Assembly (NCBI GenBank): GCA_051886675.1
Contig: JBJEYH010000055.1
Location: 1-32,261, forward strand
Direction of reading: 5' to 3'
Length of the DNA: 32,261 nt
From: UBA11524 sp051886675
GTDB taxonomy: Bacteria > Bacillota > Clostridia > Christensenellales > Aristaeellaceae
The notes below the pieces were generated by a model. It saw nothing but the letters and a program-made list of their open reading frames with translations, had not been told where the DNA came from and searched no databases. The position numbers were made by a program, and so were the translations under genes. Positions 6,386 to 15,729 of the stretch are shown here, piece after piece. The first letter of the stretch is position 1, and each line of letters starts with the position of its first letter.

Positions 6386-9300
6386 TTACTGATGCTTGCG
6401 CACAGCCAGCACGGCCTTCTGGCCGTTGATGTTCCATTCCCTGGCGGTGAAGGTGTCGTCCGCGTCGGCCTTCTCCACGCTCAGCGCCAGCGTGCCGCGC
6501 TGGATCATCTCCAGACCGGCCTGGATGGCCTTGTCCAGCTCCTCGCCGCAGGCGTAGCGCACGTCGATGCGGTCCGTCACCTCGAAGCCCGTCTCCTTGC
6601 GCATGGTCTGCAGCTTGGAGATCACCTCGCGGGCATAGCCCTCGTTGATCAGCGCGGGGGTCAGGTTGGTGTCCAGCACCACGGTGACGCCCTTGTCCTC
6701 CAGGGCCACGAAGCCCGGCTTCTGCATAGGCTCGGTCAGCACGTCGCCGCCGGCCAGCTCCACCGTCGTGCCCTCGATGTCGAAGGTTACCTTTTCGCCC
6801 CGGGCGAAGGCATCCACCACGTCGTTGCCGTCCATGGTCAGCAGATGCTGGCCAATCCTGCCCAGGAGCTTGCCGTACTTCGGGCCCAGGGTGCGCATCT
6901 GGGGCTTGAGCTTGTAGGTGGTGAAGTCACGGGCGGATTCGGTGAAGATCACCTGCTTGACGTTCAGCTCGTCCTCGCACAGGGCCTGATAGGCCTCCGT
7001 GAAGGTCACGCCCTTGACGAACAGCCGGGCGGAGGGCTGGCGAACCTTCATGTTGGCGGCGTTGCGGCAGGCGCGGCCCAGCTGGACAACCTCCAGCAGG
7101 CCCTCCATCTGCTCCTCCATGTCCTTGTCCACGCGACCCATGTCGGCCACGGGGAAGTCGCACAGATGCACCGATTCCACCGCGCCGGGCACGTTGTTCA
7201 CCACCAGGTTCTGGTAGATCTGCTCGGCCATGAAGGGCACGAAGGGCGCGATCACCTTGCTCAGGGTCACCAGCACGTGGTAGAGCGTGGCGAAGGCCGC
7301 TTCCTTGTCGCCGGCCATGCCCTTGCCCCAGAACCGCTCGCGGCCGCGGCGCACGTACCAGTTGGACAGCTCGTCCACAAAGTCCTGGATCGCGGCGGCG
7401 GGCTCGGGGATGCGGTAGTTGGCCAGATCATCGTCCACCCGGGCGATGAGGCTGTTCAGCCGGGACAGGATCCACTTGTCCATCAGGCTCAGCTCCACCT
7501 TGTCCAGGGGATGGGCCAGCGGGTCGAAGCCGTCGATCTGCGCGTACATGGTGAAGAAGGCGTACACATTCTGCAGCGTGGCCAGGAACTTGCGCTGGCC
7601 CTCCTGCACTGCCTCCTCGGAGAAGCGCTTGGGCAGCCAGGGTGCGGAAGTGGTGTAGAAGTACCACCGGAGGGAATCCGCGCCGAACTTGTCCAGCGCG
7701 TCGAAGGGGTTCACCACATTGCCCAGATGCTTGGACATCTTGCGGCCCTCGGCATCCTGCACGTGGCCCATGACGATGCAGTTCTTGAAGGGCGCCTGGT
7801 CAAAGAGCACGGTGGAGATGGCCTCCAGGGTGTAGAACCAGCCGCGGGTCTGGTCGATGGCCTCGGAAATGAAGTTGGCCGGGAAATTCTGCTCGAACTT
7901 GTCCTGGTTCTCAAAGGGATAGTGCCACTGCGCGAAGGGCATGGAGCCGGAATCGTACCAGCAGTCGATGACCTCCTTGACGCGGGTCATCTCCTTGCCG
8001 CAGTGGGGGCAGCGCAGCTTCACCGCGTCGATGAAGGGACGGTGCAGCTCGATGCTCTCGCCGGGATCCTCCACGGCCATCTCCCGCAGCTCCTGCCGGG
8101 AGCCCACCACGTGCATGTGGCCGTCCTCGCACTGCCACACGGGCAGGGGGGTGCCCCAGTACCGCTCGCGGCTCAGGCCCCAGTCATGGACGTTCTCCAG
8201 CCAGGTGCCCATGCGGCCTTCCTTGATGTTGTCGGGCATCCAGTTGATGGTGCGGTTGTTGGCCACCAGCTGATCCCGCACGGCGGTCATCCGGATGAAC
8301 CAGGTGGGCCGGGCGTAATACAGCAGGGGGGTGTCGCAGCGCCAGCAGAAGGGATAGTCATGGGTGAAGGGCACGGCCGCCAGCAGCAGCCCCCGCTCCT
8401 TCAGGTCGGCCAGCACCAGCTTGTCCGCATCCTTGACGAACACGCCGGGCCACCTGGTTTCCTCGGTCATGCGGCCCTGGCTGTCCACGAAGTTGACGAA
8501 GGGCATGTCGTTCTCCCGGCAGACGCGGTTGTCGTCCTCACCGAAGGCGGGGGCGATATGCACGATGCCGGTACCGTCGGTCATGGTGACGTAGTCGTCG
8601 CAGACCACGCGCCAGGCGGGCTTGTCCAGCTTGCCCACGGCGAAGTCGAACAGCGGCACGTACTCCATGCCCTTCAGGCCCTCGCCCGGCATGGTCTCCA
8701 GCACCTGGATCTCCTTGCCCGGGAACACCGTCTCCACCAGCGCCTGAGCCATGATGCAGGTCTGCCCCTCCACCACGAACTTCACGTAGGTGTCGCGGGG
8801 GTTGACGCACAGCGCCAGGTTGGAGGGCAGGGTCCAGGGGGTGGTGGTCCAGGCCAGGAGGTAGGTGTTGTCCTCGCCCTTGACCTGGAAGCGGACGTAG
8901 GCGGAGGTTTCCTTCACGTTCTTGTAGCCCTGGGCCACCTCGTGACTGGACAGGGCGGTGCCGCAGCGGGGGCAGTAGGGCACGATCTTGTGGCCCTGGT
9001 AGAGCAGGCCCTTGTCGTAGATCTTCTTCAGGCTCCACCACTCGGACTCGATGTAGTTGTCCTCATAGGTGATGTAGGGATGCTCCATGTCCACCCAGTA
9101 GCCCACCTGGTCGGACATCTTCTCCCACTCGTGCAGGTACTTCCACACGCTCTTCTTGCACTCGCCGATGAAGGGCTCGATGCCGTATTCCTCGATCTGG
9201 GGCTTGCCGTCCAGACCCAGGATCTTCTCGACCTCCAGCTCCACGGGCAGGCCGTGGGTATCCCAGCCGGCCTTGCGCAGGACGTTCTTGCCCTTCATGG

Positions 9301-9517
9301 TGTGGTAGCGGGGGATCAGGTCCTTGATGACGCGGGTCTCGATGTGGCCGATGTGGGGCTTGCCGTTGGCGGTGGGCGGCCCGTCGAAGAAGGTGAAGGT
9401 CTCGCCGCCCTCACGGTGATGGAAGGACTTGCGGATGATGTCCTTCTCCTTCCAGAAGCGGGTGATCTCGGCCTCCCGGGCCGGGAAGTTCATGTCCGTG
9501 GGAACCTTGTTGTACAT
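6386..9517 (-). CDS. ileS: Isoleucyl-tRNA synthetase
   Basis: Class I synthetase that charges tRNA-Ile. From the ATG at 9517, FDGPPTANGKPHIGH contains the HIGH motif at residues 55-58. RKMSKHLGN (593-597 for KMSKH) is the KMSKS loop. KAGWDTHGLPVE is typical of the Ile/Val/Leu group. Two CPxC pairs (CPRCGTALSS near 180 and CPHCGKEMTR near 495) look like zinc-binding knuckles. The PPTANG form, the length of 1043 residues and the long C-terminal region fit the type 2 (eukaryote-like, IleS2) branch rather than the E. coli type; that assignment is from motif recall. AGGAGG lies 6 nt before this ATG; the open frame upstream is the T-box leader, not coding. A T-box riboswitch and promoter precede it. 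Confidence 0.97.
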   Translation of the reverse strand: MYNKVPTDMNFPAREAEITRFWKEKDIIRKSFHHREGGETFTFFDGPPTANGKPHIGHIETRVIKDLIPRYHTMKGKNVLRKAGWDTHGLPVELEVEKILGLDGKPQIEEYGIEPFIGECKKSVWKYLHEWEKMSDQVGYWVDMEHPYITYEDNYIESEWWSLKKIYDKGLLYQGHKIVPYCPRCGTALSSHEVAQGYKNVKETSAYVRFQVKGEDNTYLLAWTTTPWTLPSNLALCVNPRDTYVKFVVEGQTCIMAQALVETVFPGKEIQVLETMPGEGLKGMEYVPLFDFAVGKLDKPAWRVVCDDYVTMTDGTGIVHIAPAFGEDDNRVCRENDMPFVNFVDSQGRMTEETRWPGVFVKDADKLVLADLKERGLLLAAVPFTHDYPFCWRCDTPLLYYARPTWFIRMTAVRDQLVANNRTINWMPDNIKEGRMGTWLENVHDWGLSRERYWGTPLPVWQCEDGHMHVVGSRQELREMAVEDPGESIELHRPFIDAVKLRCPHCGKEMTRVKEVIDCWYDSGSMPFAQWHYPFENQDKFEQNFPANFISEAIDQTRGWFYTLEAISTVLFDQAPFKNCIVMGHVQDAEGRKMSKHLGNVVNPFDALDKFGADSLRWYFYTTSAPWLPKRFSEEAVQEGQRKFLATLQNVYAFFTMYAQIDGFDPLAHPLDKVELSLMDKWILSRLNSLIARVDDDLANYRIPEPAAAIQDFVDELSNWYVRRGRERFWGKGMAGDKEAAFATLYHVLVTLSKVIAPFVPFMAEQIYQNLVVNNVPGAVESVHLCDFPVADMGRVDKDMEEQMEGLLEVVQLGRACRNAANMKVRQPSARLFVKGVTFTEAYQALCEDELNVKQVIFTESARDFTTYKLKPQMRTLGPKYGKLLGRIGQHLLTMDGNDVVDAFARGEKVTFDIEGTTVELAGGDVLTEPMQKPGFVALEDKGVTVVLDTNLTPALINEGYAREVISKLQTMRKETGFEVTDRIDVRYACGEELDKAIQAGLEMIQRGTLALSVEKADADDTFTAREWNINGQKAVLAVRKHQ

Positions 9518-9540
9518 GCTGTACCTCCTGTTGATGGTCT

Positions 9541-9818
9541 GCAGGGACGCAAAAAATCCGCCCCGCGCCTTGTGCTGGGACGGATGAATCAATCCGCGGT
9601 ACCACCCATGTTGACGGCTTTCGCCGCCCGCTCGGTGCAGGAATCCTCCTGCGGCTCTGTATCGGGAGCGCCCGGGCAGCCCTGGCCCTCCGGGGGCTTC
9701 AGGCCGTCTCACTCCGGGGTGATCCGCATGCGGCGCGCCCCTGCCGGACTTGCACCATCCTCCGGCTCGCTTCAGGTTTGCGTCCGCCGCCGTCCCCATC
9801 GCCGTGAACGTTGGCATA
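9541..9818 (-). promoter_or_regulatory. T-box riboswitch leader of ileS
   Basis: The conserved T-box sequence TGGGTGGTACCGCGG occupies 9594-9608 on the minus strand; its GGTAC core would pair with the NCCA end of uncharged tRNA. Just downstream ATCCGTCCC (9577-9585) pairs with GGGGCGGAT (9556-9564) and runs into TTTTTT, the regulated terminator. Upstream, GAAGCGAGCCGG with GGATGGTGCAAGTCC resembles Stem I of T-boxes. An ATC isoleucine triplet in GGATCACC (9721-9723) is a candidate specifier. Uncharged tRNA-Ile would stabilise the antiterminator and allow ileS transcription. Confidence 0.93.
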
Positions 9819-9825
9819 CCCCTAT

Positions 9826-9853
9826 ATTATAGCCGCTTTCCCGGAAAATTCAA
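9826..9853 (-). promoter_or_regulatory. Promoter of the ileS T-box transcript
   Basis: TTGAAT (9848-9853) and a perfect TATAAT (9826-9831) on the minus strand have a 16-bp spacer. Transcription would start just before Stem I of the T-box. Confidence 0.78.
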
Positions 9854-9902
9854 GGGGGATGCCGCGATTTTCTTTCCGCGCCGCGCCCCTTCCATTGGAC
9901 GC

Positions 9903-9942
9903 AAAAACGTCCGGCATACCCTTTGCGGGGGTACGCCGGACG
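9903..9942 (-). terminator. Terminator of the glycosyltransferase gene
   Basis: On the minus strand CGTCCGGCGTACC (9930-9942) pairs with GGTATGCCGGACG (9908-9920), with one mismatch, followed by TTTTTG. It closes the glycosyltransferase transcript before the ileS promoter. Confidence 0.85.
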
Positions 9943-9957
9943 ATTGCGGCCGCTGGC

Positions 9958-11253
9958 TCAGGCGCTCAGGTTGTCGCCGCGGCTCATGGTTTCATCGCCA
10001 TGGAGCTTGTGCTCGGTCTTGACCCAGGTGTGCTGATGCCGGTAGCGCAGCAGGCCCACCATCTGGCTGATGGCGCCGATGATCATGCTCGCCACGAAGC
10101 TCACCAGCATCACCGGCAGCGTGGACCACTTGAAGCGGATGCCGTTGTCCATCCAGTCCGCCAGGTAGAACAGCACAAAGTAGCTGTACAGGAAAACCAG
10201 CACGCCCACAATCTGCACGCTGAGGGGCGTGGATATGGGCACCGCGTTGAAGCAGGGCAGCAGCAGCCCCGAGATGAGCAGCTGCAGCACGGTCACAATG
10301 TAGGTGGACAGGCTGTACATGTACAGCATCACGCTGATGAACTCGCCCATGCCGATGCGCTTTTCCTTCAGGGCCCGGCAGATCTTGCGGGTGTTGCGCA
10401 GCGCCACGAACCAGTGGCCCTGACCCCAGCGGATCTTCTGCCGCAGGGAGGCCCTGAAGCTGGTGGGCTTCTCGTCGTAGACGCGGACGTTGTGATTCCA
10501 CAGGATCCGGCGGCCATCCTCGGTGGCCTCCACCTGGATCTCGATATCCTCCGTCAGGGACATGGTGGTCCAGCCGCCGCGCTGGCGCACATATTCCGTG
10601 GAAATGGCATAGCCCGTGCCGCCCACGGAGCAGTTCAGCCCCAGGCGGTGCTTCGCCAGCTGGAAGAAGCGGTTGGTCACGGTGTAGCTGGTGTAGTAGA
10701 ACCAGGCCACGTAGCCGTCCTTGTTCTTCGCGCCCAGGTAGCACTGGATCAGGTCAGGCTTGCCCTTGTCCAGGTACTGGCTGTTGACCTCGCGGAACAT
10801 GTTCGTGTCCATAAGGTTGTCCGCGTCGAAGATCATCAGCAGATCGTAGTCCTTGTCGTAATCGCCCAGAAGGTCGAGCGCCTTCTTCAGGGCGATGGGC
10901 TTGCCGGTGGGGGCGTCGGGGCCGTCCTTGCGGGTCTCGATCACCCTGGCGCCGGCTGCCCGGGCCACCTCCGCCGTGCGGTCGGTGCAGTTGTCGGCGA
11001 TGATGTAGAAATCATACAGCTCCCGGGGATAGTCCATACGGTTGAGGTTGTCGATGATGTCCCCGATGACCCGCTCCTCGTTATGGGCGGGCACCAGCAC
11101 CAGAAACCGGCTCCGGGGATCATGATCCTCATAGTCCTTGGTCTTTTTCCGGAAACCGAACATCGTCAGATACAGCTGGTACACCAGCATGATGGCCAAC
11201 CACAGCCCGCACAGCACGGACAGCGCTTCCAGCACCCATTGCAGCACCTGCAA
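9958..11253 (-). CDS. Membrane-bound family 2 glycosyltransferase (processive type)
   Basis: The 431-residue protein starts with a membrane helix (about 7-30), followed by a cytoplasmic GT-A domain: LVPAHNEE (53-60), IFDADN with the DxD metal site at 143-145, SLTED with the TED acceptor base at 234-236, and RQKIRWGQGHW holding the QxxRW motif at 272-276. Three or four further membrane helices fill residues 300-405. This architecture is that of cellulose/hyaluronan-synthase-like enzymes that polymerise and export a sugar chain, so an extracellular polysaccharide is likely, but donor and product cannot be told. The start is TTG at 11253, supported by AAGGAGG with 7-nt spacing. The gene has its own consensus promoter and terminator, so it is a one-gene unit. 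Confidence 0.88.
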   Translation of the reverse strand: MQVLQWVLEALSVLCGLWLAIMLVYQLYLTMFGFRKKTKDYEDHDPRSRFLVLVPAHNEERVIGDIIDNLNRMDYPRELYDFYIIADNCTDRTAEVARAAGARVIETRKDGPDAPTGKPIALKKALDLLGDYDKDYDLLMIFDADNLMDTNMFREVNSQYLDKGKPDLIQCYLGAKNKDGYVAWFYYTSYTVTNRFFQLAKHRLGLNCSVGGTGYAISTEYVRQRGGWTTMSLTEDIEIQVEATEDGRRILWNHNVRVYDEKPTSFRASLRQKIRWGQGHWFVALRNTRKICRALKEKRIGMGEFISVMLYMYSLSTYIVTVLQLLISGLLLPCFNAVPISTPLSVQIVGVLVFLYSYFVLFYLADWMDNGIRFKWSTLPVMLVSFVASMIIGAISQMVGLLRYRHQHTWVKTEHKLHGDETMSRGDNLSA

Positions 11254-11363
11254 GCTACTTCCTCCTTAGTCAAAAGAACCCATGGCTGCGGAACTGCATC
11301 CGCATCCGGAAACCGCCGACCATGCCGGAGGGCGGCGTTCACCCGTTGTTTACAAACGTTTCA

Positions 11364-11392
11364 ATTAAACAACACTTTCCTGCCTTTGTCAA
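11364..11392 (-). promoter_or_regulatory. Promoter of the glycosyltransferase gene
   Basis: A perfect -35 TTGACA (11387-11392), a 17-bp spacer and TTTAAT (11364-11369) on the minus strand. It leaves a leader of about 105 nt. Confidence 0.8.
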
Positions 11393-11465
11393 TGGATAAA
11401 GCGGTTATTCCGCGCCCGGAAGCGGTTGTTTTGGGGCAGATCCTGCAAAATGGGGGATGCAGGGA

Positions 11466-13112
11466 TCATTCGCAGTCCATGGTGGAGCCGCCGATGAATT
11501 CCCGCAGCAGGCTCAGGGGCGGAATTTCGTCCATCAGCGCCGGATCCAGCTCCGGGAAGTAGTGCAGCACCTTGCGCAGCCGCTGGGACATCACGTCCTC
11601 CAGGGTGCCGGGGGTCACCTGCCGCAGCAGGTCGAAGGCGAAGTGGCGGAGCACCGGCAGCTCGTAGTGCAGGGCCGTGTTGAACACGCTGTCCGCCAGC
11701 TCCTGATAGGGGAAGATCCACTTCTCCTCCCCCCGGCGGACGCTGGGCCACATGCGCAGGGTATCCTCCGGGCTGGTGCCGCGGAACTGATGATCCCGCA
11801 CGATCCGCCTGAGCAGCCGCACGTCCGTGGTGCGGATGCGGTTGTGATCGTCCAGGTCGATGCACGTCAGCGCGCTGACGAAGATCCGGTGGATGACCTC
11901 CTGGGGCAGATGATCGCTGAGGGCGGGGTTCAGGCCGTGGATGCCCTCGATGATCAGCGTCTGCCCGGGCTCCAGGCGCAGGGGTACGCCCCGCTCCTCC
12001 CGCCGGGCCGTGTGGAAGCTGAAGCGCGGGATCTCCACCTCCTCGCCGGCCAGCAGCCGGGTCAGATGCTCCCGCAGAAGCGGCACGTCGATGGCCTGAA
12101 TGTCCTCCAGATCCACCGAGCCGTCCGCCTCCCGGGGCAGGGTGTCCCGGTTGCGGTAGTAATTGTCCAGGCTGATCTGCACAGGCCGCCGGCCCAGCAC
12201 CGTCAGGTGAATCCCCAGCCGCCCGGCGAAGGTGGTCTTCCCGCTGGAGGACGGCCCGGCAATCAGCACGATGCGCTTGCCCCCGCTGACGATCTCCCGG
12301 GCAATGTCGCCGATGGCCTGATCATGCAGGGCCTCGTTGACGCGGATGAACTGCCGCAGCTTCTTGCGCTCGGCCAGCTCCGCCAGGTCGGAGGCGTGCA
12401 GCACGCCCAGTATCTCGCACCAGGCCGCCGACTGGCTGAAGGCCGCCATGTGCTTGGGCCGGTCCACATAGGGGGCGGGCACGTCCGGGGAATCCGCCGT
12501 GGGCAGGAGCATCACGAACCCCGGCGCGTGGGGCTGCAGCGCGAAGGCCTTCACATACCCGGTGGAGGGCGCCATCGCCCCGTAGAAATATTCCCACATG
12601 TCCCCGCAGCTGTACATGTCGAAGTAGCGGTAGGGCCGGCGGCGCAGGAGGTTCACCTTGTCCTGCTGCCCCTCCCGGGCGAAGTAGTCGATGGCCTCCT
12701 GCAGCCGCCACCGCCTGCGGACAAAGGGCATATCCGCCGCCACAATGGCGCGCATTTCCCTTTCCACATTCCGCACCATGGCCTCCGACAGCGTCAGATG
12801 CGGCAGGCGCACCAGCACCCCGTGCCCCACGGAATACTCGATGCGCACCTGCTCTCCCGGGTACAGACGCCGCAGGGCCAGCAAAAGCACAAAGCGCAGC
12901 GACCGCTCATAAACCCGCCGGCCTTCCTCATCCCGGAAGGTCAGGGGCACCAGCGTGCAGTCGCCGCGCAGGGGGGTGTTCAGTTCCGTCATCGCACCGT
13001 CCGCCAATGCGGCCATGGTGCCGTCGGGGAAGGCGGACATGGCCCGCAGACAGCTTTCCACCGTGCTGCCTGCGGGCATGGACAATACACTGTTCCCAAC
13101 CGTGATTTTCAT
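11466..13112 (-). CDS. Nucleoside kinase with N-terminal TGS-like and synthetase-like domains (uridine kinase family)
   Basis: This 548-residue protein has an N-terminal ubiquitin-like TGS-type segment (1-60), a middle region resembling the second additional domain of threonyl-tRNA synthetase (about 65-250, with the SVGHGVLV segment), and a C-terminal P-loop kinase domain. The P-loop GPSSSGKT is at 286-293, followed by SLDNYYRNRDTLP, IPRFSFHTARR and IIEGIHGLNP, which are uridine kinase/phosphoribulokinase family motifs. This three-part architecture is a known Bacillota nucleoside kinase family; which nucleoside is phosphorylated is unknown. The ATG follows GGAGG by 5 nt. It starts 19 nt after the exonuclease gene stop and is very likely co-transcribed with it. 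No clear terminator is seen before the next promoter. Confidence 0.88.
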   Translation of the reverse strand: MKITVGNSVLSMPAGSTVESCLRAMSAFPDGTMAALADGAMTELNTPLRGDCTLVPLTFRDEEGRRVYERSLRFVLLLALRRLYPGEQVRIEYSVGHGVLVRLPHLTLSEAMVRNVEREMRAIVAADMPFVRRRWRLQEAIDYFAREGQQDKVNLLRRRPYRYFDMYSCGDMWEYFYGAMAPSTGYVKAFALQPHAPGFVMLLPTADSPDVPAPYVDRPKHMAAFSQSAAWCEILGVLHASDLAELAERKKLRQFIRVNEALHDQAIGDIAREIVSGGKRIVLIAGPSSSGKTTFAGRLGIHLTVLGRRPVQISLDNYYRNRDTLPREADGSVDLEDIQAIDVPLLREHLTRLLAGEEVEIPRFSFHTARREERGVPLRLEPGQTLIIEGIHGLNPALSDHLPQEVIHRIFVSALTCIDLDDHNRIRTTDVRLLRRIVRDHQFRGTSPEDTLRMWPSVRRGEEKWIFPYQELADSVFNTALHYELPVLRHFAFDLLRQVTPGTLEDVMSQRLRKVLHYFPELDPALMDEIPPLSLLREFIGGSTMDCE

Positions 13113-13131
13113 GGGAGCCTCCGATCATAAC

Positions 13132-14139
13132 TCAGTCCTCAAAGGGCATGCTGGTGCGCTCCGCCGCCATCAGCTCCTCGTCCGGATCGGGCAGCGCGCC
13201 ATGCTCCGCAAGGTATCGGGCCTGCTTCTCCTCCACCTGCAGCCGCTTGGTGTGCACATAGGCCCGGTTAGCGGCGGTGGCCTTGGAGATGCTCATGGTC
13301 ATGCTGCGCTTGCCATCGTCCGTGGGACGGAAGCGCAGGCGGATCATCAGCGCGCCATGGTGGGGGCACACGGACAGACCGATATACTTGTCGCCGCATT
13401 GCTTCACATAGCCGCCGTCCTCCACCTGCGTGCGCTTGCCGCACACGGGGCAGCGGGGCTGCCGGACCGCCTCGCTCTCCAGGGCGGCGGTCAGGCTGGC
13501 GTAGTTCTCGCCCTTGTCCCGGCTCCCGTGCCCGTGCTTCCCCGGATGAATCAGCGACTTGGGCTGCTGGGGATACTCCAGCACCTTCTCCGGGTTGGGC
13601 AGGGTGGCAAAGACCAGGGCGGTATAGTAGGCGTCATGCAGGGCGTTGTGGAAGTAGCGCTCCGCGTCGGGCTGGATGTCCAGCATCTCCATGGCGGCCT
13701 TGAGGCCCTTGCGCTCCTTGGTGCCGTGCACGTCGCCGAAGAGCCGCTGGATATCGCACAGGGGCGGCAGCTTCACCTGGCAGCCGAAGAAGTCCATGTT
13801 CTGCTTGAGCACGCTCACGTCGTCGCAGCCCCAGGTCAGCAGGGCATAGTCCTCCCCGCACCAGGCCGCGAACTGATCCATCGCCTCCAGGAATTCCGGC
13901 GCGTCCGCCAGCTCCTCCGCGCCCAGCTGGGTCATCCGGCGGATGCGGGGATGAATCTTCACGTAATGCACGGGCCGGATGGGGATGGATATGCTGTCGA
14001 TCACCTGATAATGCTCGTCCAGCTTCACCGCGCCGATCTGGATCATCTCGAAGATCAGCCGGTCGCCCACCTGCCGGTACACGCTGCTGTCGTAGGACAG
14101 CGGCTGGTTCCACTCCAGATCCACCACAATATAGTGCAA
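13132..14139 (-). CDS. DEDDh-type 3'-5' exonuclease with C-terminal zinc-ribbon-like region
   Basis: Exonuclease motif I is VVDLEWNQ (D7, E9 from the chosen start), the second acidic motif lies in LTWGCDDVSVL, and motif III is HNALHDAYYTA (His then Asp). These make it an ERI-1/KapD-like member of the DnaQ superfamily that removes nucleotides from RNA or DNA 3' ends. After about residue 215 comes a CPVCGKR pair and later a CPHHG segment, suggesting a zinc-binding nucleic-acid contact region. The AAAGGAG ribosome site is 8 nt before a TTG at 14139, giving 335 residues; a start at 14175 is possible but lacks a ribosome site. It forms an operon with the downstream nucleoside kinase, a pairing that hints at nucleic-acid turnover and nucleoside salvage. 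Confidence 0.82.
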   Translation of the reverse strand: MHYIVVDLEWNQPLSYDSSVYRQVGDRLIFEMIQIGAVKLDEHYQVIDSISIPIRPVHYVKIHPRIRRMTQLGAEELADAPEFLEAMDQFAAWCGEDYALLTWGCDDVSVLKQNMDFFGCQVKLPPLCDIQRLFGDVHGTKERKGLKAAMEMLDIQPDAERYFHNALHDAYYTALVFATLPNPEKVLEYPQQPKSLIHPGKHGHGSRDKGENYASLTAALESEAVRQPRCPVCGKRTQVEDGGYVKQCGDKYIGLSVCPHHGALMIRLRFRPTDDGKRSMTMSISKATAANRAYVHTKRLQVEEKQARYLAEHGALPDPDEELMAAERTSMPFED

Positions 14140-14496
14140 AGGTATCGACTCCTTTTTTCTGCGATGCAATTCCAAAAATCATGCGCTGCGGGCGGCAGGG
14201 GCATCCGTCCGGCCGTTCGCTCCCGGAGCGCAGCCCGAAAGCAATCCGCCCGCCGGTGCAGCGGCGGCTCCTCCTCCGGCGGCAGGGGCAACGCTCCCGT
14301 CCGCGCCGGAATGCTCCGGCCGGTCAACCCCCACCGGCATCCTCCATGGGCGCAGCGTATGCCGCCGCTGACCCGTCCGCGCAGGAAGTCCTCCGGCGGC
14401 TTCAGCGCCTCCGGGGATCAGGCGCGGGAACCCACGCCCTGTCCGCAGCACGGGACGCGATCCACCGGGCATCCGCGAACCGCGCGTGTCCCGCGG
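14140..14496. other. GC-rich intergenic region without a recognised gene
   Basis: This 357-bp stretch separates the flavoprotein stop from the exonuclease start. Open frames in it lack ribosome sites. A 7-bp perfect hairpin (AACCGCG at 14478-14484 with CGCGGTT at 14492-14498) overlaps the flavoprotein stop but has no T-tract. I see no clear promoter, tRNA or known riboswitch motif. Confidence 0.5.
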
Positions 14497-15729
14497 TTAC
14501 CCCTCCTGCGCCGCGCTCTGGCCCGCCAGCGCGCCGGTGGACCAGGCAATCTGCAGGTTGTAGCCGCCGGTGTGGGCGTCCACGTCCATGACCTCCCCCG
14601 CGAAGTACAGCCCCGGCAGCAGCCTGCTCGCCATGGTGGCCGGGACAATTTCCTTCACCGCCACGCCGCCCCGGGTCACAATGGCCTCATCCAGGGGCGC
14701 CAGCTTCCGCAGGCGGATGGGCAGCGCCTTCAGCGCGGCGCAGAGCGTCTCCCGCTCCTGCCGCGTCACCTGGCAGCACTGCTTGCCACCGTCCACCCCG
14801 CAGATGGCCGGAAACAGCTCCGCCATTCTGCCCGGCAGCAGCGCGGGCAGCACGTTGACCAGCTGCTTGCGGGGCTGAGCCTCCAGCTCACGCTGCATCC
14901 GCGCGTCCAGCTGCTGGGGCGTCAGGCCCGGCTTCAGATCCAGCGTCACCGCCGCCTCCGCCAGCTGCTCCGGCAGATGGCAGCTCATGGTCAGCGTCAG
15001 CGGGCCGGATATGCCGAAATGCGTGAACAGCATCTCCCCCAGCTCGCTGTAGAGCGTCTTCCTGCCCTTCTTCAGCGTGAGGGTCACGTTCCGCAGGGAC
15101 AGCCCCTGCAGCTGCCGGGGCCAGTCGTCCTCCGTCTCGATGGCGGACAGCACGGGGGACGGAGCCGTCACCGTATGCCCCGCCGCCTGGGCGAAGGCAT
15201 ACCCGTCGCCGGTGGAGCCGGTCATGGGATAGCTGCGCCCGCCGGTGGCCAGCACCACCGCGTCCGCGGACAGCGCCTCGCCGTCCATCATCGTTACGCC
15301 GGTGATCCGCCCGTCCGCCTGATTCAGCGCCTTCACCCGGGCGTTCAGCCGCACCTCCACGCCGCCTTGCTGCAAAAGCCGCGTCAGCGCGCGGATCACG
15401 TCGCTGGCCTTCTCGCTGGCCGGAAACACCCGCCGGCCCCGCTGCACCACCACCGGACAGCCCGCCTCCTCCAGCAGGGCCATCATGTCCTGCGGGGAGA
15501 AGAAGCTCAGCGCGCTGTACAGAAAGCGGGGATTGCGCGGGGTTTCCCGAAGAAACTCGTCCAGGGTGCAGTCATTGGTGACGTTGCAGCGGCCCTTGCC
15601 GGTGATGTACACCTTCTTGCCCAGCTTCTCGTTGCGCTCCAGGAGCGTCACCTGCGCCCCGGCTCTCGCGGCGAAGATGGCAGCCATCATGCCGCCCGCG
15701 CCTCCGCCAATGACCAGCACCTTACCCAT
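14497..15729 (-). CDS. NAD(P)/FAD-dependent oxidoreductase, BaiN/HI0933 family flavoprotein
   Basis: The 410-residue protein opens with the dinucleotide-binding loop VIGGGAGGMMAAIFAARAG (about 6-24). It has the family motif GKKVYITGKGRCNVTN, then ATGGRSYPMTGSTGDG and the C-terminal GLYFAGEVMDVDAHTGGYN flavin-binding segment. Family members include BaiN, linked to bile-acid reduction in gut clostridia, but most have no proven substrate, so a bile-acid role here is only a possibility. Its ATG overlaps the end of the rpiR-like gene by 8 nt, so the two are translationally coupled. The regulator and enzyme may therefore respond to the same metabolite. Confidence 0.92.
   Translation of the reverse strand: MGKVLVIGGGAGGMMAAIFAARAGAQVTLLERNEKLGKKVYITGKGRCNVTNDCTLDEFLRETPRNPRFLYSALSFFSPQDMMALLEEAGCPVVVQRGRRVFPASEKASDVIRALTRLLQQGGVEVRLNARVKALNQADGRITGVTMMDGEALSADAVVLATGGRSYPMTGSTGDGYAFAQAAGHTVTAPSPVLSAIETEDDWPRQLQGLSLRNVTLTLKKGRKTLYSELGEMLFTHFGISGPLTLTMSCHLPEQLAEAAVTLDLKPGLTPQQLDARMQRELEAQPRKQLVNVLPALLPGRMAELFPAICGVDGGKQCCQVTRQERETLCAALKALPIRLRKLAPLDEAIVTRGGVAVKEIVPATMASRLLPGLYFAGEVMDVDAHTGGYNLQIAWSTGALAGQSAAQEG

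Noticed and set aside
5056..6429. Long plus-strand open frame (and matching minus-strand frames) through the 22-bp repeats
   Set aside because: No ribosome site, overlaps pdp and the MBL gene, and the peptide is just the repeat read in three frames.
9518..9817. Longer N-terminus for IleS
   Set aside because: The extra 100 codons lie in the T-box leader; the AGGAGG-supported ATG at 9517 gives the normal IleS N-terminus.
6305..9832. 1175-codon plus-strand open frame
   Set aside because: It is the opposite-strand shadow of ileS and its T-box leader, caused by high GC.
14179..14472. 97-codon minus-strand frame between the flavoprotein and exonuclease genes
   Set aside because: No ribosome site and low-complexity Ala/Gly/Pro/Arg composition typical of GC-rich non-coding DNA.
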